A DNA stretch of 64,000 nt from NCBI GenBank assembly GCA_036785325.1, contig JAXIVH010000002.1:7644610-7708609 (forward strand), in the 5' to 3' direction. Each line of letters begins with the position of its first letter. The first letter of the stretch is position 1. The notes below the pieces were generated by a model, which was given only the letters and a program-made list of their open reading frames with translations, had not been told where the DNA came from and did no database searches. Of this stretch, positions 32,525 through 55,520 are shown in pieces. This DNA comes from Urophycis tenuis (taxonomy: Eukaryota; Chordata; Actinopteri; Gadiformes; Phycidae). Position numbers and translations under genes: made by a program.

Positions 32525-34949
32525 TTTTATTATTTTTTTTTTTCACTCGTTTGGACTGCAAAAATCAAAAATCTAAATTAAAAAAGTAGTAGTACTTTGA
32601 GTTACAGAACCCTTTATCAGAAATGTTCATTTGCCAAGTAGGTTTGCACACACAAGGAATTTGACTTGGTGGTTGGTGGTGGATGACAATAAACACAGTG
32701 CAAGGATATAAAGACATGATAAAATATAAAATAAAAATCAAGACAATGTACAATGTTTTTAAAAGTGCACAGCCCAGCAGGAATGTGCAGGCGATTGTTT
32801 AGGGGATGTAACCCGGCATTTCCACTATTGTTAATCATGAAGTGCAAGGCGTGGCAGAAGAAGTCATCATTTGAAGGCGACAGAACTGCTCCGTTCACTT
32901 CCCCGCAGTGACGTGCGTCTTTCTGATCTGAAAATTTATAACGAATAGGGACTTTGCCCTGGAATTCCGCGTGCGTGGTTGAGAAAGCAAAGAGCACCTT
33001 CAGGATGAGATGGCTGGCTCCTCGCGCTTAATGTAGGAGATAAGCGTGTACGGACACAATAGTGACGGTATACTTACCAAGTATGACCAACTTGGACTCC
33101 AGGGACTTGAGGTGAATGATGTAGAAGGCACCGACAAACACAGCCAGGGCGATCAACAGCATGGGCGAGCTGACACTGAGGGAGACAACGCCGGGGGGAA
33201 AAACTGTTCAACGCATGATGAGTTGAAGCCTGGCTTTCAGTGAAAAACCACCCTTCAAAGTTTGTTTTACTGACATAATTGGGGTCCATGTCAATCCACT
33301 TGGGCTGTTTTGCACGGGTTAGGTCTATTAATAATACAATGACTGTACATGACATCTTCTAAGGATGCCTGGGACACGCATCGGCTGCACGCAAGCATTG
33401 GCGAGCCAACGTCAAATCAAACGGTGACGAGGTCAACCACTCCTGTCCTTACATGCAGTAGAGGATCAGGCCGAGGAAAATGAAGGTGTAGTTGCTGTTG
33501 TAGGTGTCCACGTTCTTCACCATCCGCTGACACAGCTCGCCAAAGTTGCGGGGCTTGGAGAACTTGCGCTGGTCGACGAAGCCGGCCCACGGTCGGATGG
33601 ACATCCGCCGCTTGTCCAGCCACTCCTTGGCCATGCTGACAGAGATGCCTTTAGGGATCCACAGCCTGGGAGGTGAGACAGGGAGTCGATGGAAACAACA
33701 TGACCATTAAGTGGATGCTCTATCAGATGCTTGTTTTAACACAATACATTAGGTTGTGGTTGCCGGTTCGAACCCCGACCAGTACGAACGGCTGAAGTGC
33801 CCTTGAGCAAGGCACCTAACCCCTCACTGCTCCCCCGAGCGCCGCTGTTGCTGGCAGCTCACTGCCTCGGGATTAGTGTGTGTTTCACCTCACTGTGTGC
33901 CTCACCATCACTGTGTGCTGAGTGTATTCCACTAATTCACGATTGGGTTAAATGCAGAGACCAAATTTCCCTCACGGGATCAAAAGAGTAATTCTTCTTC
34001 TTCTTCTTCTTCAATACAGTGACTTTCAGGATACATGTCATTAAGGAGCAATTAAGGGTTAGGGGATCTTATTTTAAGGATGCCAAAGGGCCCAAAGACA
34101 TTCACAATCTTGCCCCCTGTGTAGGTGCAAACACTCATTGCATACCCCCTATGTGTGCATTGATTTTATATGAAATGTATAACTGTATTTTATATAGACA
34201 CTCAAATTATAGTTGAGTGTCTTTTGAATTGCAAGCTTCTAAGAGAATGTTTTAAAACATGCTTAGCGCCTCACCAATTACCGAATGGAATTGCAGGAAT
34301 TGGAATAGTGCAGTGCAACACGAGCAGAGTACATTACACCCTATTTTGACAAGCAGGCAGAGAATGGATAGACACGTTGCATGAAATAAGATGTAAACTT
34401 CAGCAACTAGAGTGTGCTTATATTTCGTACGTAAGTTATTTCGATTATTTAAAAACATAAACTATAGTACTTGCCGCTTACACTCCGAAGATGTGTTACT
34501 TAATCAGAAGTCATTTGAACAACTTAAAATAAGAACAACCCCAAACCCCTTGAAAACACCAATGATTAGTTTCAAAGCTGTTCATTCGTGTTTCAATGTG
34601 TTTTGCTTGCCAATTACAGGTGTTTAATAATCAAAAACAGGTATGTATATAGACTAAAATTGCCGACGATGTAGACAGAGACGTTCAAAATCCAAGACGT
34701 TACAAAGTAACGTCACGCCAATAACAAATGCTGAGTCCAACACCGATACCTTGTACGCCCCAATATTGTCGTTATTCCAGGCAGAAACATCAACTCAGCA
34801 GAGATTGAAACATAACAAGTTACTTACCTCGACATGATTCCTGCTCCACCAGTTCCAGTGGGATGGGATTCCTCTGCGCCGAACAACACGCCTGCCTTGC
34901 TGTCCATGTCAACTTGGCAGTTCTCACCCTTAGGTGCTCCGGTCGTCAT
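31612..34949 (-). CDS. rabac1: Prenylated Rab acceptor protein 1 (PRA1 domain family)
   Basis: Small integral membrane protein of the endoplasmic reticulum/Golgi that binds prenylated Rab GTPases and opposes their extraction by GDI. Coding exons on the - strand, in order: 34949-34828, 33665-33453, 33175-33078, 32348-32247, 31700-31612; all GT-AG, 624 nt, 207 residues (human 185). Conserved blocks are clear: KEWLDKRR, RPWAGFVDQRKFSKPRN, GELCQRMVKNVDTYNSNY, FIFLGLILYC, LESKLVILGRELSVPHQ, FWLAGAGAAVFWVLG, VIGSHAAF and a C-terminal EELLMEPV close to the human EELQMEPV. Two long hydrophobic regions (about residues 97-134 and 156-186) are the PRA1 hairpin membrane segments. The first 40 residues are variable; Met15 is a possible alternative start. 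It converges with atp1a3 and diverges from dedd2. Confidence 0.95.
32477..32521. repeat. (AT)n microsatellite in rabac1 intron 3
   Basis: About 22 TA units followed by a T-rich stretch. Confidence 0.95.
33742..34018 (+). mobile_element. 5'-truncated SINE in rabac1 intron 1 with 7-bp target duplication
   Basis: The element carries a B-box-like GGTTCGAACCCCGACC, then CCTTGAGCAAGGCACCTAAC and GGGTTAAATGCAGAGACCAA, the body typical of an abundant teleost SINE, and ends in a TTC repeat. CAATACA occurs exactly at both ends (33742-33748 and 34012-34018), consistent with a target-site duplication. It is antisense to rabac1. Confidence 0.8.
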
Positions 34950-34961
34950 CTATTCACTGAG

Positions 34962-35300
34962 CCTGTGAGGGGGAGGCGGGGGGTGAAACAACTATGCTTT
35001 GTCTATGCTTTCTATTTTGGCCAACCAACACAACACTGCCAACATGTATGCAAATTAAATATGACTAACGTCAACTCGGCTTCGGGCTAAATAGTCATAA
35101 GTGAACCTCGATCGCCTTATTACGCACCACACACTATTGATGGATGGACATCGAAGCACAACAGCTAATGGTTTCCGATTTAGGGAAAAATACCAAGTAT
35201 ACTCACAAATTAAGTTTACAATGTTGTGCACTGTTGTTTGGTTCAGGCAGCAACTTGACGGATGTGATGTGTAGCTATTGGTAATACTTCCTGTGTACAC
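34962..35300 (-). promoter_or_regulatory. rabac1 5' UTR splice and promoter region
   Basis: On the - strand an acceptor (CCCTCACAG) at 34963 precedes the start-codon exon. A good donor (GTGAGTATAC, 35206-35197) ends a likely non-coding exon 1 at 35207. An ETS-type ACAGGAAGT lies at about 35286-35294. No TATA box is visible. The transcription start is inferred to be near 35250-35290. Confidence 0.5.
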
Positions 35301-35989
35301 GCTCGCAGCAAATGTCGCCCCCTGTGGACCACAGTGGCAAGTTCATTGTTTTAACTGGTCCAGGGTCAGCTTCACCGTTTCCTCTCTGACTTGATTATAT
35401 AGTACTCGTAGAAGAACTGACCGAAGATCAGTTTGAGTAAAACGACATAGAGTGCTCTGATTGGTCGGTGATTTGTTATTCCACGAGTAGAAGGCACACG
35501 AGCAGTACCATGAATATATACCAATCATTTAATAACATAAAGGTGAGATGTGACATACTCAACAATATCTACTGTTATGTGTGTATGTATACGCGGAATT
35601 GTATAAAAAATATCAATTTATCTGGATTCATTTTTCTGACCGAGGACTCAGCCCCATGGTCTGTTGTTATTTTTATGCACCCAGGCTATCGCCACGGGCT
35701 TCTTCAGCTCGCGGCAAATGACACAGAGCAGTCTGAAGTATTTAGTTTATTGAAATCGTATCATAAAATCGTATTTGCAATTACATTGACATGGCACCTG
35801 CGATTACACTTGCTCTGTACTGTGACTGTCCCCGCGTCTATAATGTCATGCACTTGGTCTCATTTGCTCTTTTAGTTATTGCATTGTTTTTTTCTTGTTT
35901 GTTTTCCTTTTTTTTCCCCTCTCCGGAACGTGAGCAGTTACGTAATGAGAGGGGTGTAATTTGCTCCACCAGTTGCTGGGCGTGCGTGG

Positions 35990-36237
35990 AGCTGTGTGTG
36001 TAGTGGAACGACGACAACAGTTTCACACGGCAGCCAAATCGTCTCCCGTCCCGTTTTAACAGGTTTGACCTGCGCGACGTCAGAAGCAGGTAAGCTTGAT
36101 AACTTTATGAGATAATGTTTTTTTCCCCCCGAATAAGCGAGTTTGTTGCATCTGGTGTTTATGTTGTTGTTTTTCGATTTGCTTGTCTCCATCAGTATTG
36201 GTATGCCGTATTTATTGGCATATACTTTTTTTAACAG
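35990..36237 (+). promoter_or_regulatory. dedd2 5' UTR exon 1 and first intron
   Basis: A donor CAG/GTAAGC at 36090 ends a likely non-coding exon 1, and the acceptor TTTTTTTAACAG at 36237 begins the start-codon exon. A CRE-like CGACGTCA sits at 36075-36082 inside exon 1. The exact 5' end is not visible. Confidence 0.5.
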
Positions 36238-36276
36238 CCCTGGTCTACACTAGAAGCCGTGAGAGTGTTCTCGGAG

Positions 36277-46618
<10,342 letters not shown>

Positions 46619-46679
46619 AGGAGGAGGAGGAGGTGGAGGTGGAGGAGTAGTGGTGTGTGTGTGTGTGTGTGTTAGAGGA

Positions 46680-47103
<424 letters not shown>

Positions 47104-47207
47104 GGGGGTTGTGTTGGATGACATGATGATCTGTGACATCGTACAACAAACAAGGTTTACAAAGTGTTAAGCACTTGTTTTTTTTTTTTTTTTTAAAGTG
47201 CTGTATG

Positions 47208-47213
47208 AATAAA
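47208..47213 (+). terminator. Candidate polyadenylation signal of dedd2
   Basis: AATAAA 590 nt past the stop codon, followed by a T/G-rich stretch (GTTTTACGTTTGAGGT). Confidence 0.5.
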
Positions 47214-47230
47214 AGTTTTACGTTTGAGGT

Positions 47231-49800
47231 AGGAGTTGAAATTCTAAGCACTCACCATTGTCATTGGTTTGTGGTTTGTAGGCAGTACACGTATGAACCA
47301 CTAGATGGCAGACCGTTGCAGTATGTTGTTGCTTAACATAATAACTGATCACCGTTATCAAATGTAGCTTAAATCAGTAATGGGTTTTTCTTTCTTTTCT
47401 TTCTTTTCAGATGCTGCAGTTTAAGACGCGTATATAAACTGTGAAGATGAATGCGTTCATTATCTTTGTTCCCAGCACAGAACAAAGAATCAATCAGCAG
47501 CGTTGCACCAGCAGACCAAGGGAATCCTCTTACCTCCATTACAATGGCGTCAAGAGACAAGCCGGCCTCCCAAATGCCATAGATTCCAGGTGCTCGCAAA
47601 ATGTCATGCAAAAACATACGACAGACTCATGGCTGCAATAGTCTGCTGTTGATTTGGGTGTGGTCTGTAAAAGTTAAAGAGTTTTGTGTACTAACAGCAG
47701 CAAGTTTACAGATATGCTCGTTTGGGTTTCAGCTGAAATGTCAGACTTGGAATAACAAATAGAAACACATCTACCTCTCCTGGAAAGGACCAACGACTTC
47801 TTGTGGGGGCTTCGTCTTAAGTTATTTTTGGGGAGGAAACGGCTCCTGAAACCCGATCAGTGATTCTGGACAGCCCCTGTTTACACACAGACACCATATT
47901 AAAGCTGGCGCTGTGTGTCTCCTGTGTGTCATGATAACCCAGCTTGATGTTTTGAGTTGCCGAGTGCAGGGGCAGGTGCCAGTAGATGACAGTGGTGATT
48001 AGGGCTGGCCCTCGGCAGACCGTGGAAGATTCATCATCGCACTCTTGTCAGCACTAAGCGGGATGACAAAATGGCGCCTTGTATATATCCGAATCTCCAG
48101 CTCGGGCCACGGCCGGCCGGTCGTTCTCTCTCTCTCTCAGGCGGCGAATGCACAGGACCGTGGGTTTGCGTCAATAGCGGTGATGTTGAGGAGATCAAAA
48201 TCCAAAGTGCACATCCCAGCCCCACTCAGCTCCAATATGTTGGCCCAGTAGATGGGCTTCCAGACAGCTGTCTAGTCACCCTGCTGGAACTAATGCCTGG
48301 ACTTCACTCATAGAGGACCCGATCAATAGGGGCCCCCATCGCCCTAAGTCCCGTAATACAAGCAAGACTTAAGCACATAGACTTGCCAATGTCTCAAGCT
48401 AAGGGCACTGCAATACCAAGCACAAAGTACAACTATGGAGAGTGGCAAGGGACAACTATGTTGATATTTGTGTTTTTTGTTGTACAGATTTGTTCCTGTA
48501 TGTCACTATTCATTGGTGAAAATGGAAAAAAAATGAAAAAAAAGTCTATGGGGAAATATTTTGTTTAAAGAAGAGGATATTTACTTTGAGCATGCCATGT
48601 ATTTTTTTTTGTATATCTTAATACATTGAATATAAATTGTGTCCAAACTGTGTCCATAAAATCTATTTATATCGGTATGGAAATTTAAATGTTTTGGAAA
48701 ATAAATTATGCCATAAAATAATGGACTAAATTTATTTTAGGCCAAATAAACATTGCATGTTAATTTAACAAAAAACTACTACAGCGAGAGAAAAGAAGTG
48801 TCAAATAATTATACTATAGTCATGGGAATCATAGCCTATTTTAAATACTTACAGAAGCTTAATTAGTTTTATTTTATCAACCTTTTATCCCTACATCTTA
48901 TATCTGAAATCACAATGAATAACAGTCTGTAAGTAAACCTAATTTATCCGGTCAATATATTGATTCAACTTGTAGGCTGATGCACGGTTTTAGCATTTAG
49001 GACCTACTAATCAGCGTGATTCGTTGTGCGTAATTAGAAGACCCTATCTTATCTCTCTTGCCGATCCAAACACTCACAATTAATGACGTAATCGGTGGCA
49101 CCCTTTGTTTGAATAGTGCAGGTTTGTTGTCAGTCGAGTAGCTGTGAATGAAGAACGTTGGGCGCTGTCTGTGGTGCTGATGATTTAAAGCGCACTGTGT
49201 CCCACGCTGCTCTGGATAACTGCAAGCAGAGCTAAAGACGCTTCTCCACTCCACATTGTAGAGGGCTTGCGTTTAATAGTTTAAAACATTAATATTGATA
49301 TAATTCTGGGAAAAGAAGTATAGGCTAGTTAACTCAATATTTTAGTTGAAACTGGAAACTGTTTGGAGATGTAGGTTAAATATTATAAGCACAATATTGC
49401 CACATAAGGTGAAATGTGGGGAAATATCTAAACACGGGCAAGATAATCTATATAGGCTATATTAGCCTGTGTTAAACGGTTCCGTGGTCTAGTTGAAAAG
49501 GTAATTGATTTTAGATATGTGCTTAAATATGTATTGTTGTCCTTATTTTTTTGTTGTGCACAACACATCTGCGTCTCACGGCGGTAAAAAAAAAAAAAAA
49601 AACATTTCGGTCGAATACGGTACATGGACACGGGCCACGGCCCTATATGTTGAAGACGGTGTAGCGCCGCAATAAATCCCAAATAAAAGGTTCGTATTAT
49701 TTGATTGGTTGCTGTCATTGCTGCGTGTCATTGGCTGACTGTGGACGGCAGGTGTGCTGATTGTTTGGGGAGGATTTAAGAGGAGACAGTGGCTGCGGTC
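47231..49800. other. Intergenic region downstream of dedd2
   Basis: Complex, mostly AT-rich sequence without coding signal. It contains a CTCF-like motif (47298-47311), a conserved-looking segment (47760-48330) and a near-consensus RE1 site (49161-49181). Confidence 0.7.
49161..49181 (-). promoter_or_regulatory. RE1/NRSE motif (REST/NRSF binding site)
   Basis: The + strand reads GGCGCTGTCT then GTGGTGCTGAT. Against the reverse complement of the 21-bp NRSE consensus (GGCGCTGTCC then GTGGTGCTGAA) this matches 19 of 21 positions with canonical spacing between half-sites. REST silences neuronal genes in non-neuronal cells. Confidence 0.7.
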
Positions 49801-49819
49801 GACAAGTCTTTTTTTTTTT

Positions 49820-50475
49820 TTTTGCTTAGGAAGGTTCCTAACTGAGTGAAATGATCCAGACGTATCTAAGTGGCAGCCATGATAAGAGCTGTTTGAATTC
49901 TCTAAATGCGAAGGGAAGGTGCTTCGATGTTTCTTTTCTAATCTCCTTTGTCAGAGGGTACACAGTTCCTTGTGGCAGGAACCTTTTAAGCGACGCACCG
50001 TTAGCGTGACAATTATTTTCATCTGTAGCCTACTAATTGGAGTTTATGTTGATAAATATAAGTGGATAGAAGGGAGAGCGTAACACACCATTTTCAATGT
50101 GACAACCATTTTGCTTCGTTTTTGTGAATGGAAGCCCATATGTTGACTAATTATTTATTATTTCAATTAATTATCTAAATTCCAGCCTTGGTAATTAAGT
50201 TAAATTTGTCACCTGGTTGTCCACATTCATATAGCCTGCATGAACCAACACGGTAAGAACGCACAGCGTTTGGTAGTCCATCTTTTGAAATATGGAGTTT
50301 CCCCACGGCAGACGCACACGTCCATAGCACCCACCGTCACATAATGATGCAGCCTAGTGTGAGTGCAGTCGGATTCTCACTGCTGTTGTCCTAATGAGTT
50401 CTCCTTCACGTCTTTCCTTGACCCCCATGGTGTTTTCCATCAAGGTCAAGGAAAAGTGGTTAGGAGAGGACACAG
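49820..50475. repeat. Left copy of a diverged direct repeat (candidate LTR)
   Basis: AAGTGGCAGCCATGATAAGA and GGAAGGTGCTTC..TGTTT at 49870-49935, then GTGAGTGCAGTC and TTTTCCATCAAGGTCAAGGA near 50360-50455, recur in the same order and orientation at 55110-55520. The middle of this copy is about 250 nt longer than in the right copy. Ends are approximate. Confidence 0.6.
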
Positions 50476-50569
50476 GACGTCATTGTTTTTGCTTTTGACC
50501 AGAGACACACGAAACCGGTCACTCTTGTATTTGCTATGAAGGACTGGCTTGCCACCTAAATAATGTTTC

Positions 50570-52600
50570 ATTGACTCGCTGCAGATCATATGGAGTTTCA
50601 GTTTGAAGGTCGGAGATGTATATGAGCAGGTAGGCCGTGGCGTGGATAATGAAGGATTATTGTTGTCCAGATGAATGCGGTGAACTGGAAAGGTTTCTGA
50701 CTGACTTGTATATGTTTAGCTCCTTTCAGTTGAGCATTTGATCTGGTCACCGCTCTGGTGAATCGGAGCGAGAACCCGACTCTCCTGATCCAGATCTTCA
50801 CCACCGGCAAGAGTCCATCTCCCGACGCAACATCACCTGCAAAGAAGGTTAGCCCTGATTTGTTTTCTAAGCTCTGGGTGGAGTAAAGGGGTCAATTCTG
50901 TTGGGCGGTTATGGTTACTGGTTATGGTTACCCACCCACCAACCCACTGGTTATGGTTATATATTTGATCCACAAAGTTGGATATTGTTGTAATTTTTGT
51001 TTCTGTCTGACATTTTGTTTTATATTTAATGACGTATGAAGCCGAATATGTGTAATATTTGAGTTGATTTAAGTAGTTAACTAACTGTATTTAATTAAGA
51101 AACCTAAGTGCAGAGGTACCTAAATTGAGGTACTGCTGGGATCCACTAATAGATTTGAGTCATAAATCAATTCCAATAATGTATTATTTAAAATAAGTAG
51201 AAGATAAGAAACTATAAAAATGGCGACCCACTCAGATTTTGTGGAATATCCTAGTCTCTGGTGGAGTCATGAGACAAGGGCCATTCAACAATGGTTGTTG
51301 TCCCAAAAAGTCACAGGTACTGTAGAAGAATCAAACAACTATAAATATATATATAAATATAAAAAGAATATAAAATACTTAGGATGAGTGAGAGTCAGTG
51401 CTAGACATTTAATAGGAAGCTCGGTAGAATGCTGGCGTTATGTGAATGCGGTGAACCAGTAAGTTCACAGTGTTCCTGCTGTGGCCAAACCTGAAGATGG
51501 CATAGTGAAGCGTGGCCCATCATCAGGCTAGGGCAGCCATTTCAAGGGGTAGAGGAGGAGCTTACTGGAGAAACAGAAGATATGGTTAACATCAAATTAA
51601 AATTGTTGGAGGGAGAGGGAAGTACTGTGAAAAAACTTCATACCCTTTTCCCTTACCCCCTAAAGTCAATCCAGCCCCACCGAGTCCATTTTAAGTGCAA
51701 ACGTGGATTTATTGGACAAGACCATGAAACACCTGAAGGAGGTGGTTATCAGTGGCCAGCATTGTTTCTGTCTCCTAACCAACCCACGCTGGTGAAGACC
51801 ACTTTGACCACTGGCAAGAACAGGCCATCTGCATGGTAGAAGAGACAGAAGAGTCTACTCCGCAAAGGAAAAAACAACCATGGAGCATCATCAGCTACTC
51901 TGTGGTGCTGTAGAGCTAATGTTAGTACAGCTTTGGTTAAGGGAAAGGAAACAGCAACCCCCCCACTTTCCTAGAACCTCTCAGTGAAATTCTACAAGAG
52001 GAGTCTACGGCCTCACATACCAAGCCAATTACATCAGCGCAAGATGAAAGTAACCACCGAGGGTGATGATAATCAAAAGTAAATGGAACACATCAAGTCT
52101 AACGTTAAAGAATTAAAATCCATGTTTAGCCTGACTGCTAAGCCACAGCTGTATAGAAAAGCAACAGAAACCCCAGCTGCAACCTCTGGAGGAAGCGGAA
52201 ATGGTTGCATCATTTTGAAGAGGATGCATTACCAATCAAGTGAAATGATTGCTGAAGAGCTTAAGCAGAAGGACTGAACCTACCTCTTCAGCCGTAGCTT
52301 CCTCCTGGAAGTACCTTGCAGTAACACACTCATGTGAACATGTTCCCAAAAAGCCGCCAGAAGAACTTCTGTTACCAAGCGGAAATGTACATTATTAAAC
52401 CAATGCAGGAAGTAGGGTCATCAAAAATGTATCAACCCCCTGAAGAAGTCAAAGAAGACCAGTTCAGTCCCGAGAACCTAACCCTGCCAAGGCCACATAG
52501 TTGTAGACACAGAGGCCACGGGTACTACTGAAAAAATGACTCTACTCAACCAATGTACGGTAAATTGGGAATAATATTTGTATTTTTAAGTGGTCGGCTA
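50570..52600 (+). mobile_element. Probable 5' internal part (gag region) of a gypsy-like element
   Basis: The region lies between the left candidate LTR and recognisable pol sequence. Open frames are short and interrupted (for example 51582-51839, 52083-52277 and 52334-52531). None shows a zinc knuckle or an intact capsid signature, so the gag assignment rests on position only. Confidence 0.35.
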
Positions 52601-52614
52601 ATCCCTGCATAGAA

Positions 52615-53640
52615 ATGAGTGGTGTTGACCTTGTTCAAACCCGGGGCATTCAAATATCCTCCTCAGTAGCTATTAGTGAGACCATCACATGCCTATTTTA
52701 TGTATGCTGGCAAGAACCCATGGAGCTGGCTGTGCAGTGTGGAGTTGAAGCAGTCCGTAGACAAAGCCGTTCTGATGGTCGAAGCTACTTCACCATCCCC
52801 TCTGTCTGCTGGTGTTCGGCTGCAACCCATGGTTATCCCCGGGGATGCAGTCTACTTCAGTCTGCTCAAAGTCCTCATGGAAAATGACTCCTGTGAAGAG
52901 ACTTACCACTCCGACAGCTCCTTGGTAAGGTATGTTTTGGGGATAACGTCACCACCATATAGGTTCTCAAAGAGGTCTGTCTTTGACCCAAGCATTTACC
53001 TTCCCTGTCCCCCGTCTCGAATGAGTAGAACAGAACACCCAGGCCAAAATTGTATCGTAGAGCTCATTGTGCTCATGTCTCATTCTCGTCACATGAATGG
53101 GGCAAGGGTTTAGTTTAGCCCAAAGAGTAGTGAACAGGCTATGACTTTCAGACTCTCGTCCTTTCCGGGAAGGACAACACTTGAACCCAGGCTGTAGGAA
53201 AAAATAATATCATAGACTCCTTAAAGTTTTGGATCTGTTGGGCGAACCCTCACCTAAAACTCTCACTCGACAAATGCCAGTTTTGCCAGACCAAGGTAAA
53301 TACTTTGGACATTTAGTTTCAACTGAGGTAGTAGCTCCGGACTGAGCTAGGGTTGAATCATTAAATCATCATCATCAGCACCTGGCTGCAGCCCACAGAC
53401 CTAAAAAGTCTGGGATCTTCTTTCAAGTTCAGTGGGCATTATCGATGATTCATACAAGGTTATGGATCCATTGTTGGGACATTGGCAGAGCTAACAAAAG
53501 GCTAAAGGCCCGCTCAAAGGGGTAAAGATGAATCCAGGCCTTACCTTGATGAGTCTGAGCAATTTGGCTCAAGGTGGGGTCCAGCACAGTGGCAGCACAT
53601 ACTTGAAGTTGTGAAAGACTGTTTTCTGATCAAGAAGAAA
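52615..53640 (+). pseudogene. Ty3/gypsy-type pol remnant: protease-RT linker, reverse transcriptase, RT thumb
   Basis: At 52770-52860 the reading MVEATSPSPLSAGVRLQPMV matches the segment that precedes RT in vertebrate gypsy elements. After several frame breaks, KCQFCQTK and YFGHLVSTE (about 53273-53330, near the end of the RT) appear, followed in other frames by segments resembling LRSFxxFxxYYRRFI and the KPFGxxWTPxC region. The catalytic YxDD box is not intact, and stops and frameshifts are frequent. This is a dead element, described only as it stands. Confidence 0.7.
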
Positions 53641-55100
53641 ATAGTGCTGGTGAATGAATGAAATCAATGAATGAATGAGTGGACTATTCAGAAAGAGTCT
53701 GGCTCAACATTGTGCAATGCTCTGAGTGATGTACATTCAAAAATTGTCAGAGAGCAGAGAGTCTATGAGAGCAGTTGTGGAGTCGTTGAGCTACACTGGA
53801 CACCAGGGACTTTCACAGAGAGGAACCAGACATGGCTGTCAACCAGGAAAACTTCCTTGAACGTTTACTGCGACTAAACACTTGCACAGAAAATCTCAGG
53901 TAATCCTAGAAATGTAATGAAGTAAAAGTACATGTATCATGCTATACAGAAGGAAATACTAGACATTATAGCACATATGATTAGGAATCAGTTTGGGAAA
54001 TACAAAATGATTATCATGGTGATGTTACAATGCATATTTTAGGTTAGATTAGATCGCTGTGTGGTGTTTGTGTCTGAACCTGTCTCCCTCATGAAGATGA
54101 TGTACTCTGTTGGCTTGGCGACCGGTCAAGTCAAGGAATTTTTGTTGACCTGGTTAAGTTCCTTCAAGTCCGGAATTTTGGATGTGTGTCACACGGACCA
54201 AGCTTCTGGAAAGAGGCCTCACACAGTGGAGGAGGCAGAAGAAAGGCTCTCTGTCAGCCAACTCACAATAACATTAACGGAGAGGCTGGAGTGGACACAG
54301 GTGCATTACAGAAATAGTTTTGGACTGGTAAGTCATTTGACGAATGGTAACATTTGAAGCTAAATAACGCCACCTCTCATGTGTTGGAAATGACGAGTGG
54401 CCCTGGAGCATGCCCCTTTGTAGGCCCATAATCCACCACCAGATTATCGACTTTTCCTGTTTGCACCTATTCACTTCATTATTCTCCAACATGGGACTGT
54501 AATGGGCCTATTAGGTTTTTTTTTGTAAACATTACCTCATGATTCCTATTTTATTGTGGTGTGCCAGGAGGAGAGGTATTTGCAGTAAGCAGGGTGGGCC
54601 AACCCCTTCCTTCCTGAAAGAGTTGTGATGCTCTTACCTTGTAACTGAGTGTCTAAAGGTTACGTAGATGACCCGGAAGTGGCTCATTTGAGCAAACATC
54701 CATGGACAACACTGCATTGACCTTTGGAATGCACATCACCGCCATACTGCACACTGGCCTGTAAACACATGCAACAGGGGAGCTGTGTTTTTTTCTGGAT
54801 AAAAGTGCTAACGTTTACATTTCTAAACGTTTAGCTAATGGTAAATCATTAAACATAACGTTGTTCAGAGGCTGTATGAAACAGATTAGTTAGCCAACAT
54901 TTAGTGACTGGCCTAGGTAGGTGGAGTTCTCCATGCGAGTCAAATGTATGTCAAATGAATAGCATCACACATCTTGATAGCAGCTAATGCAGTTTGACCT
55001 TAAAGATATTGGATATTCAACAGATATTCACGGTCTGTATTAACATTGTGATGCAGTGAATTAAATACACGACCAGAATGAGTCCCAGGCTCCAGATGGA
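53641..55100. other. Unassigned sequence between pol remnant and right repeat
   Basis: RNase H and integrase would be expected here in an intact gypsy element, but no signature is seen. A 98-codon frame at 54061-54357 has no recognised domain. The region may be deleted, replaced or too diverged to read. Confidence 0.4.
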
Positions 55101-55109
55101 TAGTCTTTT

Positions 55110-55520
55110 GGCTTTAGTAATGATCCGAACTGAGTCAAATGACCCGGAAGTATCTAAGTGGCAGCCATGATAAGAGCTGCTTAAATTAGCTTAAGGAAAG
55201 GTGCTTCAATGTTTTCTTGCTTATCTCCTGCAGCTTAAGGTACACTTCCTTCCTTCCTTCCTACACCATCCTTTACAAAAGTAAAGAGATATTTTTGTTT
55301 CACAAGTTTATTTAAAGCAAAATGGGATTACTTGACCTTGGTATGGCGATGACATTCAACAGATGTGGGTCTGCTTGTTGCAGTCACATAGAGTAAGTGC
55401 AGTCAAATTGTCTGAGCACTGCGGTTGTCTTCTCCTCAGCCCATTCTCCTTGACATGTTTCCTTGAACACATTACGTTTTCCATCGAGGTCGAGGAAAAG
55501 TGGATGGGAAAGGACATAAT
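55110..55520. repeat. Right copy of the diverged direct repeat (candidate LTR)
   Basis: Pairs with 49820-50475. Shared words include AACTGAGT, GTATCTAAGTGGCAGCCATG, AAAGGTGCTTCAATGTTTTC and TTTTCCATCGAGGTCGAGGA. Like the left copy it contains an internal inverted repeat (CTCCTT..TTTCCTTGA against TCGAGGAAAAGTGG). Confidence 0.6.

Noticed and set aside
33760..33780. tRNA-like B box GGTTCGAACCCCG
   Set aside because: It belongs to a SINE head and has no A box or cloverleaf, so it is not a tRNA gene.
50720..50860. Exon-like frame ending near a GTTAG donor (reading TALVNRSENPTLLIQIFTTG)
   Set aside because: Could be gag or a host exon, but no family is recognised and no neighbouring exon is found; left inside the decayed element.
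54061..54357. 98-codon frame
   Set aside because: No domain, lies within the decayed element region, single ATG with no splice partners.
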